Source: Chiua virens (taxonomy: Eukaryota; Basidiomycota; Agaricomycetes; Boletales; Boletaceae). Taken from it: 64,000 nucleotides of DNA. Positions 34,385-48,152 of this stretch are shown piece by piece; position 1 is the first letter of the stretch; every line of letters begins with the position of its first letter. Location of the stretch: contig JAHNUO010000019.1 in the NCBI GenBank assembly GCA_019787685.1, forward strand, positions 310,001-374,000, read 5' to 3'. The translations under genes were made by a program, and so were the position numbers. The notes under the pieces were generated by a model, which saw only the letters and a list, made by a program, of their open reading frames with translations, made no database searches and had not been told where the DNA came from.

Positions 34385-37131
34385 TCACAGTACTTCCAGT
34401 ACCTCAACGCGTATATTCCTCAGAACATCGTCTTTGATCCCCTGAACGACGATCTCATGGTCAGTAGCAACCCGCTTATAAGCACCGTCCAGTGGTTGTT
34501 TCAATAGTAACAGCGCCCTGAAAGGCTGTCCTAAATGTGCGATCAACTCCAGGGCCTGCGTATGAACGTCCGCGTCCAAGCTGCGACTAGGAGGGGTCGG
34601 AACCTCCTCAATCATTGGCTCACGCACCAGCTCTACATCTATATCCGCATCTGGATTGCTCCGAGTCCCCACATGCGTGTTTGACTCCATGTCCGATTCA
34701 TCCTCATCCCTGACACCATGCAACTCCTGGAAGTGATCGATCCACGGGTTCACGAACACAAGTTTTCTTGGCTGCGTGAGTGGAAGCGGGTCCGCCGTCG
34801 TGAATGTGACGTCCCCAAGCCCGACCGTCTCTGCGTGGTAAACATTCCCTTCTTCTTTTCTGAGAGATTTCACGCGGAAGACGATGCATGGGAGACGGAG
34901 GCGGAACCGAACGAACTGGACTGGTTGGGAGCGGGTAAGAAAACCGTAAGTCATTAGAGCATCCGGAAACGGAACAATTGCCCGCAACTCTGCAATCCGC
35001 TCTTGTAACGCCTCTCCTTGAAGCGTGTGTGATGAAGAAATAGACGAGGTTTGAGCATAAACTTCTGGCGAGCTGGGGAGGCAGCTGTTACACGTGGATG
35101 ACTTGCCATTCCACGCGAGCAGTGTCACTTCACCCGATCGGGTTATGATCTCTTGCAGGATGTCACCGTGCGCACGTTCTTTTTCGTTTTCGGGTAATGG
35201 GTTGACCATCTTGAGAAGCGTATCCCCAACCTCCTTCATAGATCCTGTCGCATACAATCTTTCACGGGCACGTTGCCACGCGATGGACTTTAGATTCTCG
35301 AAGTTCCAATTGAATATCTTCAAAGCGAATGAATGCGTCACAATGCGGGCTCAAGGGAAAGCTTACGATGAAAAGGCTCATCAAGGACCCGCGATCTTCA
35401 GTAGTAAACGCGTTCTCAACGGTACCAAGTGTTTCTACAGCATTTCCGTAGTCCCCTTGTTTTAGGTACATCATCCCAAGGACCTACTGAGAATGTTGGC
35501 GCTGTCGTGGCGACTTGCGTGGTACGCACCTGGAGGTACACATCTTTCATCTTTGCATCACAGATGTGGCAGGTATCGATAAAGTGACGAAGGCGTGATA
35601 TTGCGTTCTTGGGTTTGTTGCGCACGAACAAGAAAACAGACTACGGATCTTCAGCGCATTGCATTTGGATCGGGTCATGCACGTACTTTGATGACCCAGA
35701 GAAGCTTATTGTCACTTGGATCGCAGTCCCAGAACATTAAATCGAGCTTATTAAACGCGACTTCCTGTTCACCAGCACCGAAAAGGGCAATGGATCTTGC
35801 GATCCAGCCGATAGGAGACGGTTTGACCTGTAGGGACTTTGCGTAGACGCATGTAAACATAGGAACATTACAACAGGGAAATTCGATATTACCTTTTCAG
35901 CGGTTTCCAGTGCTGTTCTCCATTCTCCCAAATGCGTCCGAATGAGTGCGCAGATCGCAAGCAAGTCATGGGTTGGATTTGATCGTTGCGCGATCTCATC
36001 CGACAGTATCGCCTCAGTCTCCGTTGGATCGCCTTGAATCCATGACTTGAGAGCTGTGGTGCTGACTCGCATGAGCGGAAGACATAGGATCCCAGGAAGG
36101 TAATCTTCAGGAATAAATCCTTCAAGACTATGCACTGTGATTCCCCCGCCATGTCCACACGCGAGACGTCTCCCATCGCGAGATACAGCGATGCAATTAA
36201 TGGGTGAGGCGTGGAGAAGGATCTGGCCTATCTGTTCGCGTGAAACGCAATCCCAAAATGAGACCGATGAACCAGTGGAACATGCGATGAATTTGCTGCT
36301 GGTTACGGTCGACACTTGCTGGTGGTCGCCATTGGCATGAATGTACCACTCTGAGCTGGAGCTTGTAGACGTGTCAAAAGCAGTGATCTTTCCTGGAGAA
36401 GCGACGTAGACCTGCTGGCCATCCGAGGACCAGGAAACCCAGTTCGGCGATGCTGGTTTCTGCACACCGTGGTTTCTCGCCAGTGAGACTTTGGACAAGT
36501 AGCTCCCGGAGGAGGTGTTGTAAACTGTAATCAATAACTCCGAAATGTACTCGTCGTCACGGAAACTTCCATCGTACGCGTCAATGTGATACGTGGCAAT
36601 AGCAATTCGGCTTGCGTCCGGAGAAAACTTGATACCAACTACCAGGTACCCGGGCTGCAGAGGAGGGATGAGTCTCCTGCCAGATGCGATGTCAAAGATC
36701 CGGACGGTATCATCTGCTGATACGGAGGCGAATCGCGTAGAGTCATTTGATATGTCGAGTGCGCGGATAGCTCCTGTATGTTCTGTAATTTCAACAACAC
36801 ACTCTCGGGTCACCATGCTCCAGATGGTGACCTTGTTCCCTCTTCCACCGCTGACTATCCATCGACCATCAGCCGACACGGCTACAAGCAGTTGATCTGC
36901 TCCTTCGTGTTCATCGTCCACAGACTGACCTGAAGTCCATCAACAGTACTCCATTGTTGAAGGAAACCAGAACGATTGCCAGTTACAAAGGAGGCACTAT
37001 TTGGATGAAAGCTGATATCTGTGACATTCTGATGTGTGATCTCGAATCGCTTACTACCTGGATCATGGGACTGTCTGTCAGAACTCTGTCTTCTTGATGA
37101 TTATTATCTTGGAACATTTGGACGTACCCAT
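34385..37131 (-). CDS. WD40-TPR family protein, copy B
   Basis: Minus strand, with the family's four-base first exon ATGG at 37128-37131 and an intron to 37058. The WD40 part is open from 36921 to about 35895 ('DDTVRIFDIASGRRLIPPLQ', 'SSVSFWDCVSREQIGQI'). A TPR-like middle follows (35870-35440), then the conserved C-terminal exon (35320 to the TGA at 34385-34387, 'STCNSCLPSSP', 'PLDGAYKRVATD'). Relative to copies C and D, two extra bases near 36895 put a stop early in exon 2, so the first ~55 codons and the rest are in different frames. Either translation starts later or the copy is impaired. Its central blades differ from all other copies. Confidence 0.8.
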
Positions 37132-37509
37132 CGTTCTCAAGGAGGTGATATCTCGAGAGTGGGATATGAATTTATACATTTCGACCGCATTCCTGCGACT
37201 GCACGCGCACGGACCTCCGCGTCACTGCCACAACTTGAATACTTGCCTGACTAGGACTCCTACGCATATTTTATCCTCACCGCTCCGGGTCGCAGTACGC
37301 GACTGTACCAGTGGCAGACCTGGGCTCATCAGGCGATCCCATCCTCGTGGTTCATGTCTGTCCCTGTCCAGGCTGCCGTTTGGGGTCGGAAAGCGCGTAG
37401 AGCTTTCACACATCACTCCTCCATCGCACCGCCGTCCAGGGAGCTTTGTACAGCAGAAGTTTTGCATGTGCATGTTACGAGTAGAGCTCGGCGGAAAACA
37501 ACCAAAGCA

Positions 37510-40208
37510 TTATAGTACTTCCAAAAACTCGACACGGATGTCCTTCAAAGCATCATCCTCGATCCCACGAACAACGATCTCATTGTCAGCAGCGACCCGC
37601 TTGTACGCACCATCTGGTTGTTTTAAAAGCAAGAGCGCACTGAAAGGTTGTCCTAAACGCGCGATCAGCTCCAGGGCGCGTGTATGAATGTCCACGTCCA
37701 AGGTACGACTGGGAGGGGTTGGATCCTCCTCAATCATCGGCTCATGGACCAGTCCTACGTTTATATCCGCATCTGGGATGCTCCCCACGTGTGTGTCAAG
37801 CTCTACATCCGATTCCTTATCCTCGTCTCGGTCACCATGCCACTTCCGAAGGTGATGGATCCACGGGTTCACGAATATGAGTTTTCGTGGTTGCTTGAGC
37901 GGAAGCGAGTCTGCCGTCGTGAATTCAACGTCACCAAGCCCAACTGTCTCTGCATGGTAGACATTCTCTTGCTCCTTTTTGAGGGTTTTCACGCGGAAGT
38001 TGATGCATGGGAGAAGGAGGCGGAAATGAGCGAATCGGGCTGGTTGGGAGCATGTCACTGAACCATAGGCCATCAGAGCATCCGGGAGCGCAACGATCGC
38101 TCGTAACTTGGCGATTCGCTTGTCCAACTCATCTTCTTCGAGAGGTAGAAGAGTAAGTTGGGTCTGAGCATAAACCGCTGGCGAGCTGGGAAGGCAACTG
38201 TTACACGTGGATGACTTGCCAGTCCATGCGAGCAGTGTCACTTCACCCGATCGGTTTATGATCTCCTGCAGGATATCACCGTGCGCACGTTCTTTTTTAT
38301 TTTCAGGTAATGGGGTGACCATCTTGAGAAGCGTATCCCCAACCTCCTTCATAGATCCTGTCGCATACAATCTTTCACAGGCACGTTGCCACGCGATGGA
38401 CTTTAGATTCTTGAAGTTCCAATTGAATATCTTCAAAGCGAATGAATACATCACAGTGCACGTTCGAGGAAAAACATACAATGAAAAGGGACGCCAAGGG
38501 CCCGCGATCTTCAGCAGTAAACGGGTTCTTAACAATACCGAGTGTTTGTGCAGCGTTTCCGTAGTCTCCTTGTTTTAGATACATCATCCCGAGAACCTAT
38601 CGAAAACTCGGAGTGTTGGCGACCGTAACGTCGTGGCGACTTGCATAGCACGCACCTGCAAGTAAATGTCGTTCATTCTTTCGTCACAGTCATCGATAAA
38701 CCGATGAATGCGTGATATTGCCTGCTTCCGTTTGTTACAGACGAACAAGAGCATAGACTATGACAGGTGGATCTTCAGCACATCGCGTTTGGGATCAGGT
38801 CATGCACGTACTTTAATCACTAAGAGAAGCTTGATATCACTTGGATCGCAGTCGCAAAACACGAAATCCATCTCATCCAACGCGACGTCCTGTTTACCCG
38901 CACTAACGAGGGCGATGGATCTTGCGATCTGGCCGATAGGCGACGACTTGATCCGTAATGACTTTACATGCGGATGAACATGGGAATACTGTAACAGGGA
39001 ATACGACGTTACCATTTCAGTGGTGTCCAGTGCCGTTTCCCATTCTCCCAGATGCGTCCGAATAAGTGCGCAAACCGCAAGTGCGTCATGGGTTGGATTT
39101 GATCGTTGCGCGATCTCATCCGACAGTATCGCCTCAGTCTCCATCGGATCGCCTTGAACCCATGACTTGAGAGCCGTGGCACTGACTCGCATGAGTGGAA
39201 GACACAGGATCCCAGGAAGATAATCTTCAGGAATAAATCCTTCGAGACCATGTACTGTGATTCCCCCGTCATGTACACATACAAGACGTCTCCCATCGTG
39301 AGAGATAGCGAGGCAATCAACGGGCTTGGCGTGGTTAACGGCCTGGCATATCTGTTCGTGCGAAGAGTAATCCCAAAACGAGACCGATGAACCGTTGGAA
39401 TATGCGATGTATTTGCCGCTGGTCATGATAGACACTTGTTGATCATCGTTACCGTTAATGCCCCATTTTGACCTGGAGCGTGTAGACGTGTCAAAAACAG
39501 TAATATTTCCTGGGGAAGCGACGTAGACCTGCCGGCCGTCCGAGGACCAGGCAGGTGGAGCGGTAGATTCCCAACTTGAATACTCGTTCCTGTGTGAGAT
39601 TTCGAGCAGGTAGTTCCCGGAGGTGGCGTTATAGACGCGAACACCATGATACGATGAATTCGAGGAAATGGCAATTTGGCTTGCATCTGGAGAAAATTTG
39701 ATACCGGTTGCTGTATATCCGAGCTGCAGAGGAGGAATGAGTCTGATGCCAGAAGTGATGTCAAAGATCTGGACGGTATCGTCTGCTGATCCGGAGGCGA
39801 ATCGCTTAGAGTCGTTTGATATGTCGAGTACGTGAATAGCTCCTGTATGTTCTGCAATTTCGATTACACGCTCTCGGGTTATTGTGCTCCAGATGGTGAC
39901 CTTCTTCCCTGTTCCACCGCTGGCTATCCATTGACCATCAGCCGACACGGCCACGGCGTTGATCTGCTCCTTCGTGTTCATCGTCCACAGACTGATCTGC
40001 AATCTATCAATAGCACTCCATTGTTGGAGGAAACCAGAACGATCGCCAGTCACAAAATATGTGCCATCAGGATGAAAGCTGATACTTGTGATATCCCGAT
40101 TCGGATATACGATTTCGAATGGCTTGGTACCTGGATCAATCGATCATGGCTGGACTGTCAGAACGCTTTTTCCATGGTGATTTTCTTGAAACATATGCAC
40201 GTACCCAT
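37510..40208 (-). CDS. WD40-TPR family protein, copy C (intact)
   Basis: Minus strand. Exon 1 is ATGG (40205-40208). Exon 2 is 39013-40130 (MGTKPFEIVYPN onward; propeller). Exon 3 is about 38812-38961. Further exons lead to the C-terminal exon ending at the TAA near 37510. All introns are about 50-75 bp. Layout: roughly 370 residues of WD40 blades, about 130 residues of TPR-like helices ('QAISRIHRFIDDCDERM', 'GDYGNAAQTLGIV'), then about 300 residues of a family-specific C-terminal domain with 'CNSC', 'IFVNPWIHHLRKW' and an acidic linker. No frame break was seen. Its central blade block is nearly identical to that of copy E, while its flanks match copy D. Function unknown; a scaffold or recognition role is plausible for a WD40-TPR protein. 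Confidence 0.88.
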
Positions 40209-40616
40209 CGTACTTCTAACAGAAGTGATAGTCTTGATTTTTGAAATAATGGGGTGATGTCTGTGGCACCAGGCACAACAACATGCACGTGTAGGATCAT
40301 GTCATCGAATCTTGAAAATGGAAGCCAACCAAGGCGGAAATTACTATGTACATATCTTTGCGAATGCGCCCCATGCTGGCAGGCTGGTCACGAGTCTAGG
40401 CTGGTACTATGGCAAGGTTCTAGCTTGAAAAAAGCAAGTGGTATCCTTCACGCGCCCAGATCAGGCATCAATCAGAAAAGGTAGCTACTCATTTTGTTTC
40501 ATGTACTCCGTTACTTCACTGAGTCAAGAGGGCGTCTCTGTGCCGTGTATATCCGGCGACGATGACCGAGCAGGGCGATTCCTGCTACATTGGCATGTAG
40601 TAATCAGTGGCCAGAT
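40209..40616. promoter_or_regulatory. Upstream region of copy C, repeated upstream of copy D
   Basis: Sequence 40209-40600 is almost the same as 43753-44105 and lies directly upstream of the two start codons, so both genes probably share the same promoter type. No TATA-like element stands out enough to place a start site. Confidence 0.45.
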
Positions 40617-43600
40617 CTGTCAGAACTCTGTCTTCTTGGTGATTATTATCTTGGAACATTTGGATGTACCCATCGTTCTCAAGGAGGTGATATCTCGAGA
40701 GTGGGATATGAATTTACACATTTCGACGCGACTGCACGCGCACGGACCTCCGTGTCACTGCCACAACTTGAATACTTGCCTGACTAGGACTTCCTCAGGC
40801 TACGTATATTTTATCCTCACCGCTCCGGGTCTCATACGCGATTGTACCAGGGGCAGACCTGGGCTCGTCAGGCGATCCCATCGTGGTTCATGTCTGTCCC
40901 TATCCAGGCTGCCGTTTGGGGTCGGAAAGCGCGTAGAGCTTTCACACATATCATTCCTCCATCGGACCGCCGTCCAGGGAGCTTTGTACAGCAGAAGTTT
41001 TACATGTGCATGTTACGAGTAGAGTTCGGCAGAAAACAACCAAAGCATTATAGTACTTCCAAAAACTCGACACGGATGTCCTTCAAAGCATCGTCCTCGA
41101 TCCCACGAACAACGATCTCATTGTCAGCAGCGACCCGCTTGTACGCACCATCTGGTTGTTTCAATAGCAAAAGCGCACTGAAAGGTTGTTCCAAACGTGC
41201 GATCAGCTCCAGGGCGCGTGTATGAATGTCCACGTCCAAGGTACGACTGGGAGGGGTCGGATCCTCCTCAATCATCGGCTCATGGACCAGTCCTACGTTT
41301 ATATCCGCATCTGGGATGCTCCCCACGTGTGTGTCAAGCTCTACGTCCGATTCCTTATCCTCGTCTCGGTCACCATGCCACTTCCGAAGGTGATGGATCC
41401 ACGGGTTCACGAATATGAGTTTTCGTGGTTGCTTGAGCGGAAGCGAGTCTGCCGTCGTGAATTCAACGTCACCAAGCCCAACTGTCTCTGCATGGTAGAC
41501 ATTCTCTTGTTCCTTTTTGAGGGTTTTCACGCGGAAGTTGATGCATGGGAGAAGGAGGCGGAAACGAGCGAATCGGGCTGGTTGGGAGCATGTCACTGAA
41601 CCATAGGCCATCAGAGCATCTGGGAGCGGAACGATCCCCCGTAACTTGGCGATTCGCTTGTCCAACTCATCTTTTTCGGGAGGTAGAAGAGTAAGTTGGG
41701 TCTGAGCATAAACCGCTGGCGAGCTGGGAAGGCAACTGTTACACGTGGATGACTTGCCAGTCCATGCGAGCAGTGTCACTTCACCCGATCGGGTTATGAT
41801 CTCCTGCAGGATATCACCGTGCGCACGTTCTTTTTCGTTTTCGGGTAATGGGGTGACCATCTTGAGAAGCGTATCCCCAACCTCCTTCATAGATCCTGTC
41901 GCATACGATCTTTCACAGGCACGTTGCCACGCGATGGACTTTAGATTCTCGAAGTTCCAATTGAATATCTTCAAAGCGAATGAATACATCACAATGCGCG
42001 TTCGAGGAAAAACATACAATGAAAAGGGATGCCAAGGGCCCGCGATCTTCAGCAGTAAACGGGTTCTTAACAATACCGAGTGTTTGTGCAGCGTTTCCGT
42101 AGTCTCCTTGTTTTAGATACATCATCCCGAGAACCTACCGAAAACTCGGAGTGTTGGCGACCGTAACGTCGTGGCGACTTGCATAGCACGCACCTGCAAG
42201 TAAATGTCGTTCATTCTTTCGTCACAGTCATCGATAAACCGATGAATGCGTGATATTGCCTGCTTCCGTTTGTTACAGACGAACAAGAGCATAGACTATG
42301 ACAGGTGGATCTTCAGCACATCGCGTTTTGGATCAGGTCATGCACGTACTTTAATCACTAAGAGAAGCTTGATATCACTTGGATTGCAGTCGCAAAACAC
42401 GAAATCCATCTCATCCAACGCAACGTCCTGTTTACCTCCACTAACGAGGGCGATGGATCTTGCGATCTGGCCGATAGGCGACGATTTGATCCGTAATGAC
42501 TTTACATGCGGATGAACATGGGAATACTGTAACAGGGAATACGACGTTACCATTTCAGTGGTGTCCAGTGCCGTTTCCCATTCTCCCAGATGCGTCCGAA
42601 TAAGTGCGCAAACCGCAAGTGCGTCATGGGTTGGAGTTGATCGTTGCGCGATCTCATCCGACAGTATCGCCTCAGTCTCCATCGGATCGCCTTGAACCCA
42701 TGACTTGAGAGCCGTGGCACTGACTCGCATGAGTGGAAGACACAGGATCCCAGGAAGGTAATCTTCAGGAATAAATCCTTCGAGACTATGCACTGTGATT
42801 CCCCCGTAATGTACACATACAAGACGTCTCCCATCGTGAGAGATAGCGAGGCAATCAATGGGCGTGGCGTGGTTAATGGTCTGGCCTATCTGTTCGCGCG
42901 AAGAGTAATCCCAAAACGAGACCGATGAACCGTTAGAATATGCGATGGATTTGCCGCTGGTCATGATAGACACTCGTCGATTATCGTTGTCGTGAATGCC
43001 CCATGCTGACATGGAGTGTGTAAACGAATCAATGCAAGTGATGTTGCCTGGGGAAGCGACGAAGATCTGCTTGCCATCGAAGGACCAGACAGGCAGAGTG
43101 ATTGGTAGCCTCCTGGAAACATTCTGGATTGAGGTACAGGACAGGTTACAGTTCCCGGACGAGGCGTTGTAGACGCTAACAAATGAGGAAGAACTCGAGT
43201 ACGTGGTGGTAATAGCAATTTGGCTTGCATCTGGAGAAAACTTGACACCAACCACCGTGTATCCGGGCTGGAGAGGAGGAATGACTCTGCTACCAGATGC
43301 GATATCAAAGATCCGGACGGTATTGTCTGCTGATCCGGAGGCGAATCGCTCAGAGTCGTTTGATATGTCGAGTGCGTGAATAGCTCCTGTATGTTCTGCA
43401 ATTTCGACCACACGCTCTCGGGTCACTGTGCTCCAGATGGTGACCTTCTTCCCTGTTCCACCGCTGGCTATCCATTGACCATCGGCCGACACGGCCACGG
43501 CGTTGATCTGCTCCTTCGTGTCCATCGTCCACAGACTAACCTGCAGTCTATCAATAGCACTCCATTGTTGGAGGAAACCAGAACGATCGCCAGTCACAAA

Positions 43601-44205
43601 ATATGTGCCATCAGGATGAAAGCTGATACTTGTGATATTCTGATTCGGATATACGATTTCGAATGGCTTGGTACCTGGATCAATCGATCATGGCTGGACT
43701 GTCAGAACGCTTTTTCCATGGTGATTTTCTTGAAACATATGCACGTACCCATCGTACTTCTAACAGAAGTGATAGTCTTGATTTTTGAAATAATGGGGTG
43801 ATTGTCTGTGGCACCAGGCACAACAACATGCACGTGTAGGATCATGTCATCGAATCTTGAAAATGGAAGCCAACCAAGGCGGAAATTACTACATATCTTT
43901 GCGAATGCGCCCCATGCTGGCAGGCTGGTCACGAGTCTAGGCTGGTACTACGGCAAGGTTCTAGCTTGAAAAAAGCAAGTGGTATCCTTCACGCGCCCAG
44001 ATCAGGCATCAATCAGAAAAGGTAGCTACTCATTCTGTTTCATGTACTCCGTTACTTCACTCAGTCAAGAGGGCGTCTGTGTGCCGTGTATATCCGGCGA
44101 CGATGACCGAGCAGAGTCTAAAGGTCGTATCAGAATCGGCGTTTGAGATTTTTAACCAATTCCTATTACACTGGCATGTAGTAATCAGTGGCCAGATCTA
44201 CCTTT
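40617..44205. repeat. Tandem segmental duplication, unit 2 (carries copy D)
   Basis: Direct repeat of 37075-40616. Its first ~180 bases (40617-40795) are a copy of the intron-1/exon-1 side of copy B, including a relict ATGGGTACA at about 40671, now without a gene body. Confidence 0.85.
41048..43752 (-). CDS. WD40-TPR family protein, copy D (intact)
   Basis: Minus strand. Exon 1 is ATGG (43749-43752), exon 2 is 42551-43674, exon 3 is about 42350-42499, then TPR-like exons and the C-terminal exon to about 41048. The protein is nearly identical to copy C in the first ~110 residues, the last blade and the whole C-terminal half. The central blades (about 42960-43260) are different: 'YSSSSSFVSVYNASSGN' and 'FDGKQIFVASPGNITC' resemble copy A. 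No frame break was seen. Together with C it marks the most recent duplication in the array. Confidence 0.88.
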
Positions 44206-44419
44206 CAGTTTCCTTGCGCACTTAGCCATGACGATATTTCGCGGTCTCAGACAGCCCCGATTCGAATCAGACTCGGATTCACTTGTTTGACCTGACAACC
44301 ACAAGGCAAGTGGTTCATTGCCCATTTATGCATGGCGTTCAGATGAAGTTACTAACGTGAACGCGTTTGTGAAAAATATACAACAGAAAACCATACTAGT
44401 ACATGTTATGACCAAAATA
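44206..44419. other. Spacer between copies D and E
   Basis: Downstream flank of copy E. The block CCCATTTATGCATG to GTGAACGCGTTTGTG (44319-44375) is shared with 34243-34295 next to the relict WD40 tail. Confidence 0.5.
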
Positions 44420-47118
44420 TCACAGCACTTCCAAAACCTCAACGCGTATATCTCTCAGAACATCGTCCTCGATCCCACGAACGACGATCTCATTGTCAGC
44501 AGCAACTCGCTTGTACGCACCATCCGGCTGTTTCAGCAGTAAAAGCGCGGAGAAAGGTTGTCCCAAAAAGGCCATCAACTCCAGGGCACGTGTATGAGCG
44601 TCCACGTCCAGAGTACGACTGGGAGTGGTCTGAATCTCCTCAATCATCGGCTCACGCACTAGATCTATGTCTATACTCGCATCTGTGCCGAACTCTACGG
44701 CCGTCTCCTGGCCATCATCGTCTCTGACTCCATGTGACTCCCGGAGGTGATGGATCCATGGGTTCACGAATACCAGTTTCCGTGGCTCCTTGAGCGGAAG
44801 CGAGTCTGCCGTCGTGAATTCTACATCCCCAAACCCAACCGTCTCTGCATGATATACATTCCCTTGATCGTTTCTGATGCTTTTCACGCGCAAGACTACT
44901 GCATGGGAGATGGAGGCGGAAATGAGCGAGTCGGACCGGTTGGGAGCGGGTAACAGAACCATAGGTCATTAGAGCATCCGCAAGCGGAATAACCGCCCGC
45001 AATTTTGCAGTTCGCTCTTGTGATTCTCCTGGAAGGTTCAAGTGATGGAAAAGTGGGCAAAGTTTGAGTATAAACCAGCTGGCGAGCTGGGAAGGCAACT
45101 GTTACACGTGGATGACTTGCCAGTCCACGCGAGTAGGGTCACATCACCCGATCGGGTTATGAGCTCCTCCAAGATGTGACCATGTGCAGGTTCTTTTTCG
45201 TTCTCGGGTAATGGACTGACCATCTTGAGAAGAGTATCTCCAACCTCCTTCGCGGACCCAGTCGCATACAATCTTTCACAGGCGCGTTGCCACGCGATAA
45301 CCTTTAAATTCTCAAAGTTCCAATTGAATATCTCAAAGCGAATGAATACCGTACATCACAATACACGTTAGAGGAAAGCTTACTATGAAAAGGGTCATCA
45401 AGTACCCGCGATCCTCAACAGTAAATAGCTTCTTAACAATGCCGAGTGTTTGCACAGCATTTCCATAGTCACTTTGTTTCAAGTACATCATCCCGAGAAC
45501 CTACCGTGAATGTCAATGTTGGCAATGTCCTTGCGACTTGCCGTAAGCACACACCTGGAGGTGCATGTCTTTCATTTTTTCATCACAGGTATCGACAAAG
45601 CGACGAAGGTGTGATATTGCGTCCTTGCGCTTGTTGCACACGAACAAGAGAATAGACTGTGAGGGAATCTTCAGCGCAGTTGCATTTGGAGCAGATCAGG
45701 TACGTACTTTGATGACCAAGAGAAACTTAGTATCACAAGCATCGCAGTCCCAAAACACTAAATCGAGTTCACTCAGCGCCAACTCTTGTTCACCTGCACC
45801 AACGAGGGCGATGGATCTTGCGATCTCACCGATAGGCGACGGCTTGATCTGTAGGGACTTTGCGCAGGATGCAGGTAAATATAGGAACATCACAACAAGG
45901 GAATACGAGATTACCTTTTCAGTGGTTTCCAGTGCTGTTTTCCATTCTCCCAAATGCGTCCGGATCAGTGCGCAAATCGCAAGCGCATCATGCGTTGGAT
46001 TTGAACGTTGCGCGATCTCATGCGACAGCATCGCCTCAGTCTCCATCGGATCGCCTTGAACCCATGACTTGAGAGCTGTGGCACTGACTCGCATGAGTGG
46101 AAGACACAGGATCCCAGGAAGGTAATCTTCAGGAATCAATCCTTCGAGACTGTGCACTGTGATTCCCCCGCCATGTCCACATGCGAGGCGTCTCCCATCG
46201 TGAGAGATAGCAATACAATGAATGGAAGTGGTATGTTTTATGATCTGGCCTATCTGTTCGCGTGAATCGGGATCCCAAAACGAGACTGATGAACCGGTAA
46301 AATATGTGATGTATTTGCCGCTCGATACAATACTAGGCACTTGTTGGCTTTCGTTTCCGTGAATGCGCCACTCTGATCTGGAGCGTGTAGACGTGTCGAA
46401 AACAGTGATATTTCCTGGAGAAGCGACGTAGACCTGCCGGCCATCCGAGGACCAGGCAGGTGGAGCGATAGATTCCCAACTTGAATACTTGCTGCCTGAT
46501 TGAGATTTCGAGCAGGTGGTGCCCAGAGGTGGCGTTATAGACGCGAACACCATGATACGATGAATTCGAGGAAATGGCAATTTGGCTGGCATCCGGAGAA
46601 AATTTGATACCAGTTGCTGTATACCCGAGCTGCAGAGGAGGAATGAGTCTGATGCCAGAAGTGATGTCAAAGATCCGGACGGTATTGTCTGCTGATCCGA
46701 AAGCGAATTGCGTAGAGTCGCTTGATATGTCAAGTGCGTGGACAGCTCCTGTATGTTCTGCAATTTCGATCACACGCTCTCGGGTCACTGTGCTCCAGAT
46801 GGTGACCTTGTTCCCTGTTCCACCGCTGACTATCCATCGACCATCAGTCCGACACGGCTACAACATCGATCTGCTGCCTTCGTGTTCATCGTCCACAGAC
46901 TAACCTGCAGTTCATCAACAGCACTCCATTGTCGGAGGAAACCAGAACGATCGCCGGTCACAAAATATGCACCATCAGGGTGAAAGCTGATACTTGTGAT
47001 ATTCTGATTCGGATATGCTATTTCGATTCGCTTGGTACCTGTCAATAGATCATGTATGGACTGTCAGAACCCTGTTTTCTTGGTGATTTTCTTGGAACGT
47101 TCCAGTGCACGTACCCAT
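44420..47118 (-). CDS. WD40-TPR family protein, copy E (interrupted frame)
   Basis: Minus strand. The conserved ATGG first exon ends at 47115, with the start at 47116-47118. Exon 2 starts near 47040 ('GTKRIEIAYPNQNITSISFH'). Compared with copy C there are single extra bases near 46876, 46848 and 46497, so the WD40 region is split among frames. The remainder is open and conserved ('SSVSFWDPDSREQIGQI', 'ITVHSLEGLIPEDYLPGI', then the TPR-like part and the C-terminal domain to about 44420). A short block of the C-terminal domain near 44963-45060 also reads poorly. Its central blades are almost identical to those of copy C. Either decaying or affected by base-calling errors. Confidence 0.75.
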
Positions 47119-48152
47119 CGTATCGTGGGTGATGACAGATCAAGCTTCAAGTATCAAATTTCAACGGTGGATTGGATCGAAGCCCAAGCGGAAATTATGT
47201 AAAAGTGACCCATGTCACGGGACGTATAAACGTACGTACTCCGAATGCTTGATCAATTGAGTAGGGACTTGTAACCGGCCGGCTAAAGGAGGCAGCAGTG
47301 CAGTGCATGCTCGGGATCACTCACTTCGTGAGGCAGTCCCTTCACATCGACGAAGTAATGGCAATCCAACCGATACATCCACTTACTCGTCAACCAAGGC
47401 ATCTTTTACTTCCTCGCGTATGTTCTCTCTCACTGAGATTGACTGCCGATACCAGCTGTGACGTGTCCTCCCGCCCAGTATCTTTCTACTAACCTTCGTC
47501 AGCGTCCTGACGTACTCGAGCATCGTTGCGGAGATCGTGCAATACGTCCCCGTGATCATCCTTGACCCCCTCGATGTATCATCAGCATACGCGCTTCGTA
47601 TGCACGCGATGTACAAGGCAGGGTTGGGGACGGGATCGACACCGGGTTTGGGTTACTGCCGTGGCGATGTCCAGGACGAGGGCGTGGACGATGCTCAGAG
47701 CCGGGGACGGAAACGATACACTTGGAGCTAGTGTAGGCAGAAATTGCCCATACTAGAATGGCAATAATTTTTCGGCAAAGCAGAATCCTCGGTAGCCCGA
47801 GTAAACCTAGACAGGATGGTAGTGGGGACACGACCAACAGATCCAACGTACCACGTCGAATAAGCCAGGGTATATATCACCAAATCAAAAACACAAACAT
47901 CTAAACATGTACATCCACATCGATTAACCAATGTACATGTACGTGCATGTGAGTGACCGTCCAAATAAAAAGAGAAAACGGGGGCGTCGCTGTGCACGTC
48001 GTCCTGTCGATGGTCGCCAGAACCATAACGCGAGGACGGCGAGAGCGTATATGCGCACCACCCCTGGGCAACGACGCCGATCGATCGACGAGGCGTGAGA
48101 TCAATGCAACGGGATACGTGCCCGCCCGGCATCACCACGCTCGCGCCGACGC
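47119..48152. other. Intergenic, possible membrane-protein relict
   Basis: A plus-strand segment encodes a hydrophobic run near 47390-47430 ('NQGIFYFLAYVLS') and again near 47484-47615 ('FLLTFVSVLTYSSIVAEIVQ'), resembling the transmembrane part of uncharacterised fungal membrane proteins. The pieces are not in one clean frame, so I treat it as a possible remnant. The rest, to the LRR gene stop at 48153, holds nothing recognised. Confidence 0.3.

Larger units (their letters stand above)
37075..40616. repeat. Tandem segmental duplication, unit 1 (carries copy C)
   Basis: About 3.54 kb, highly similar to the next unit (40617-44205), including coding sequence, introns, promoter side and downstream spacer. 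The one strongly divergent block is in the WD40 centre (39420-39700). The unit border falls in what corresponds to intron 1 of copy B. Confidence 0.85.
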
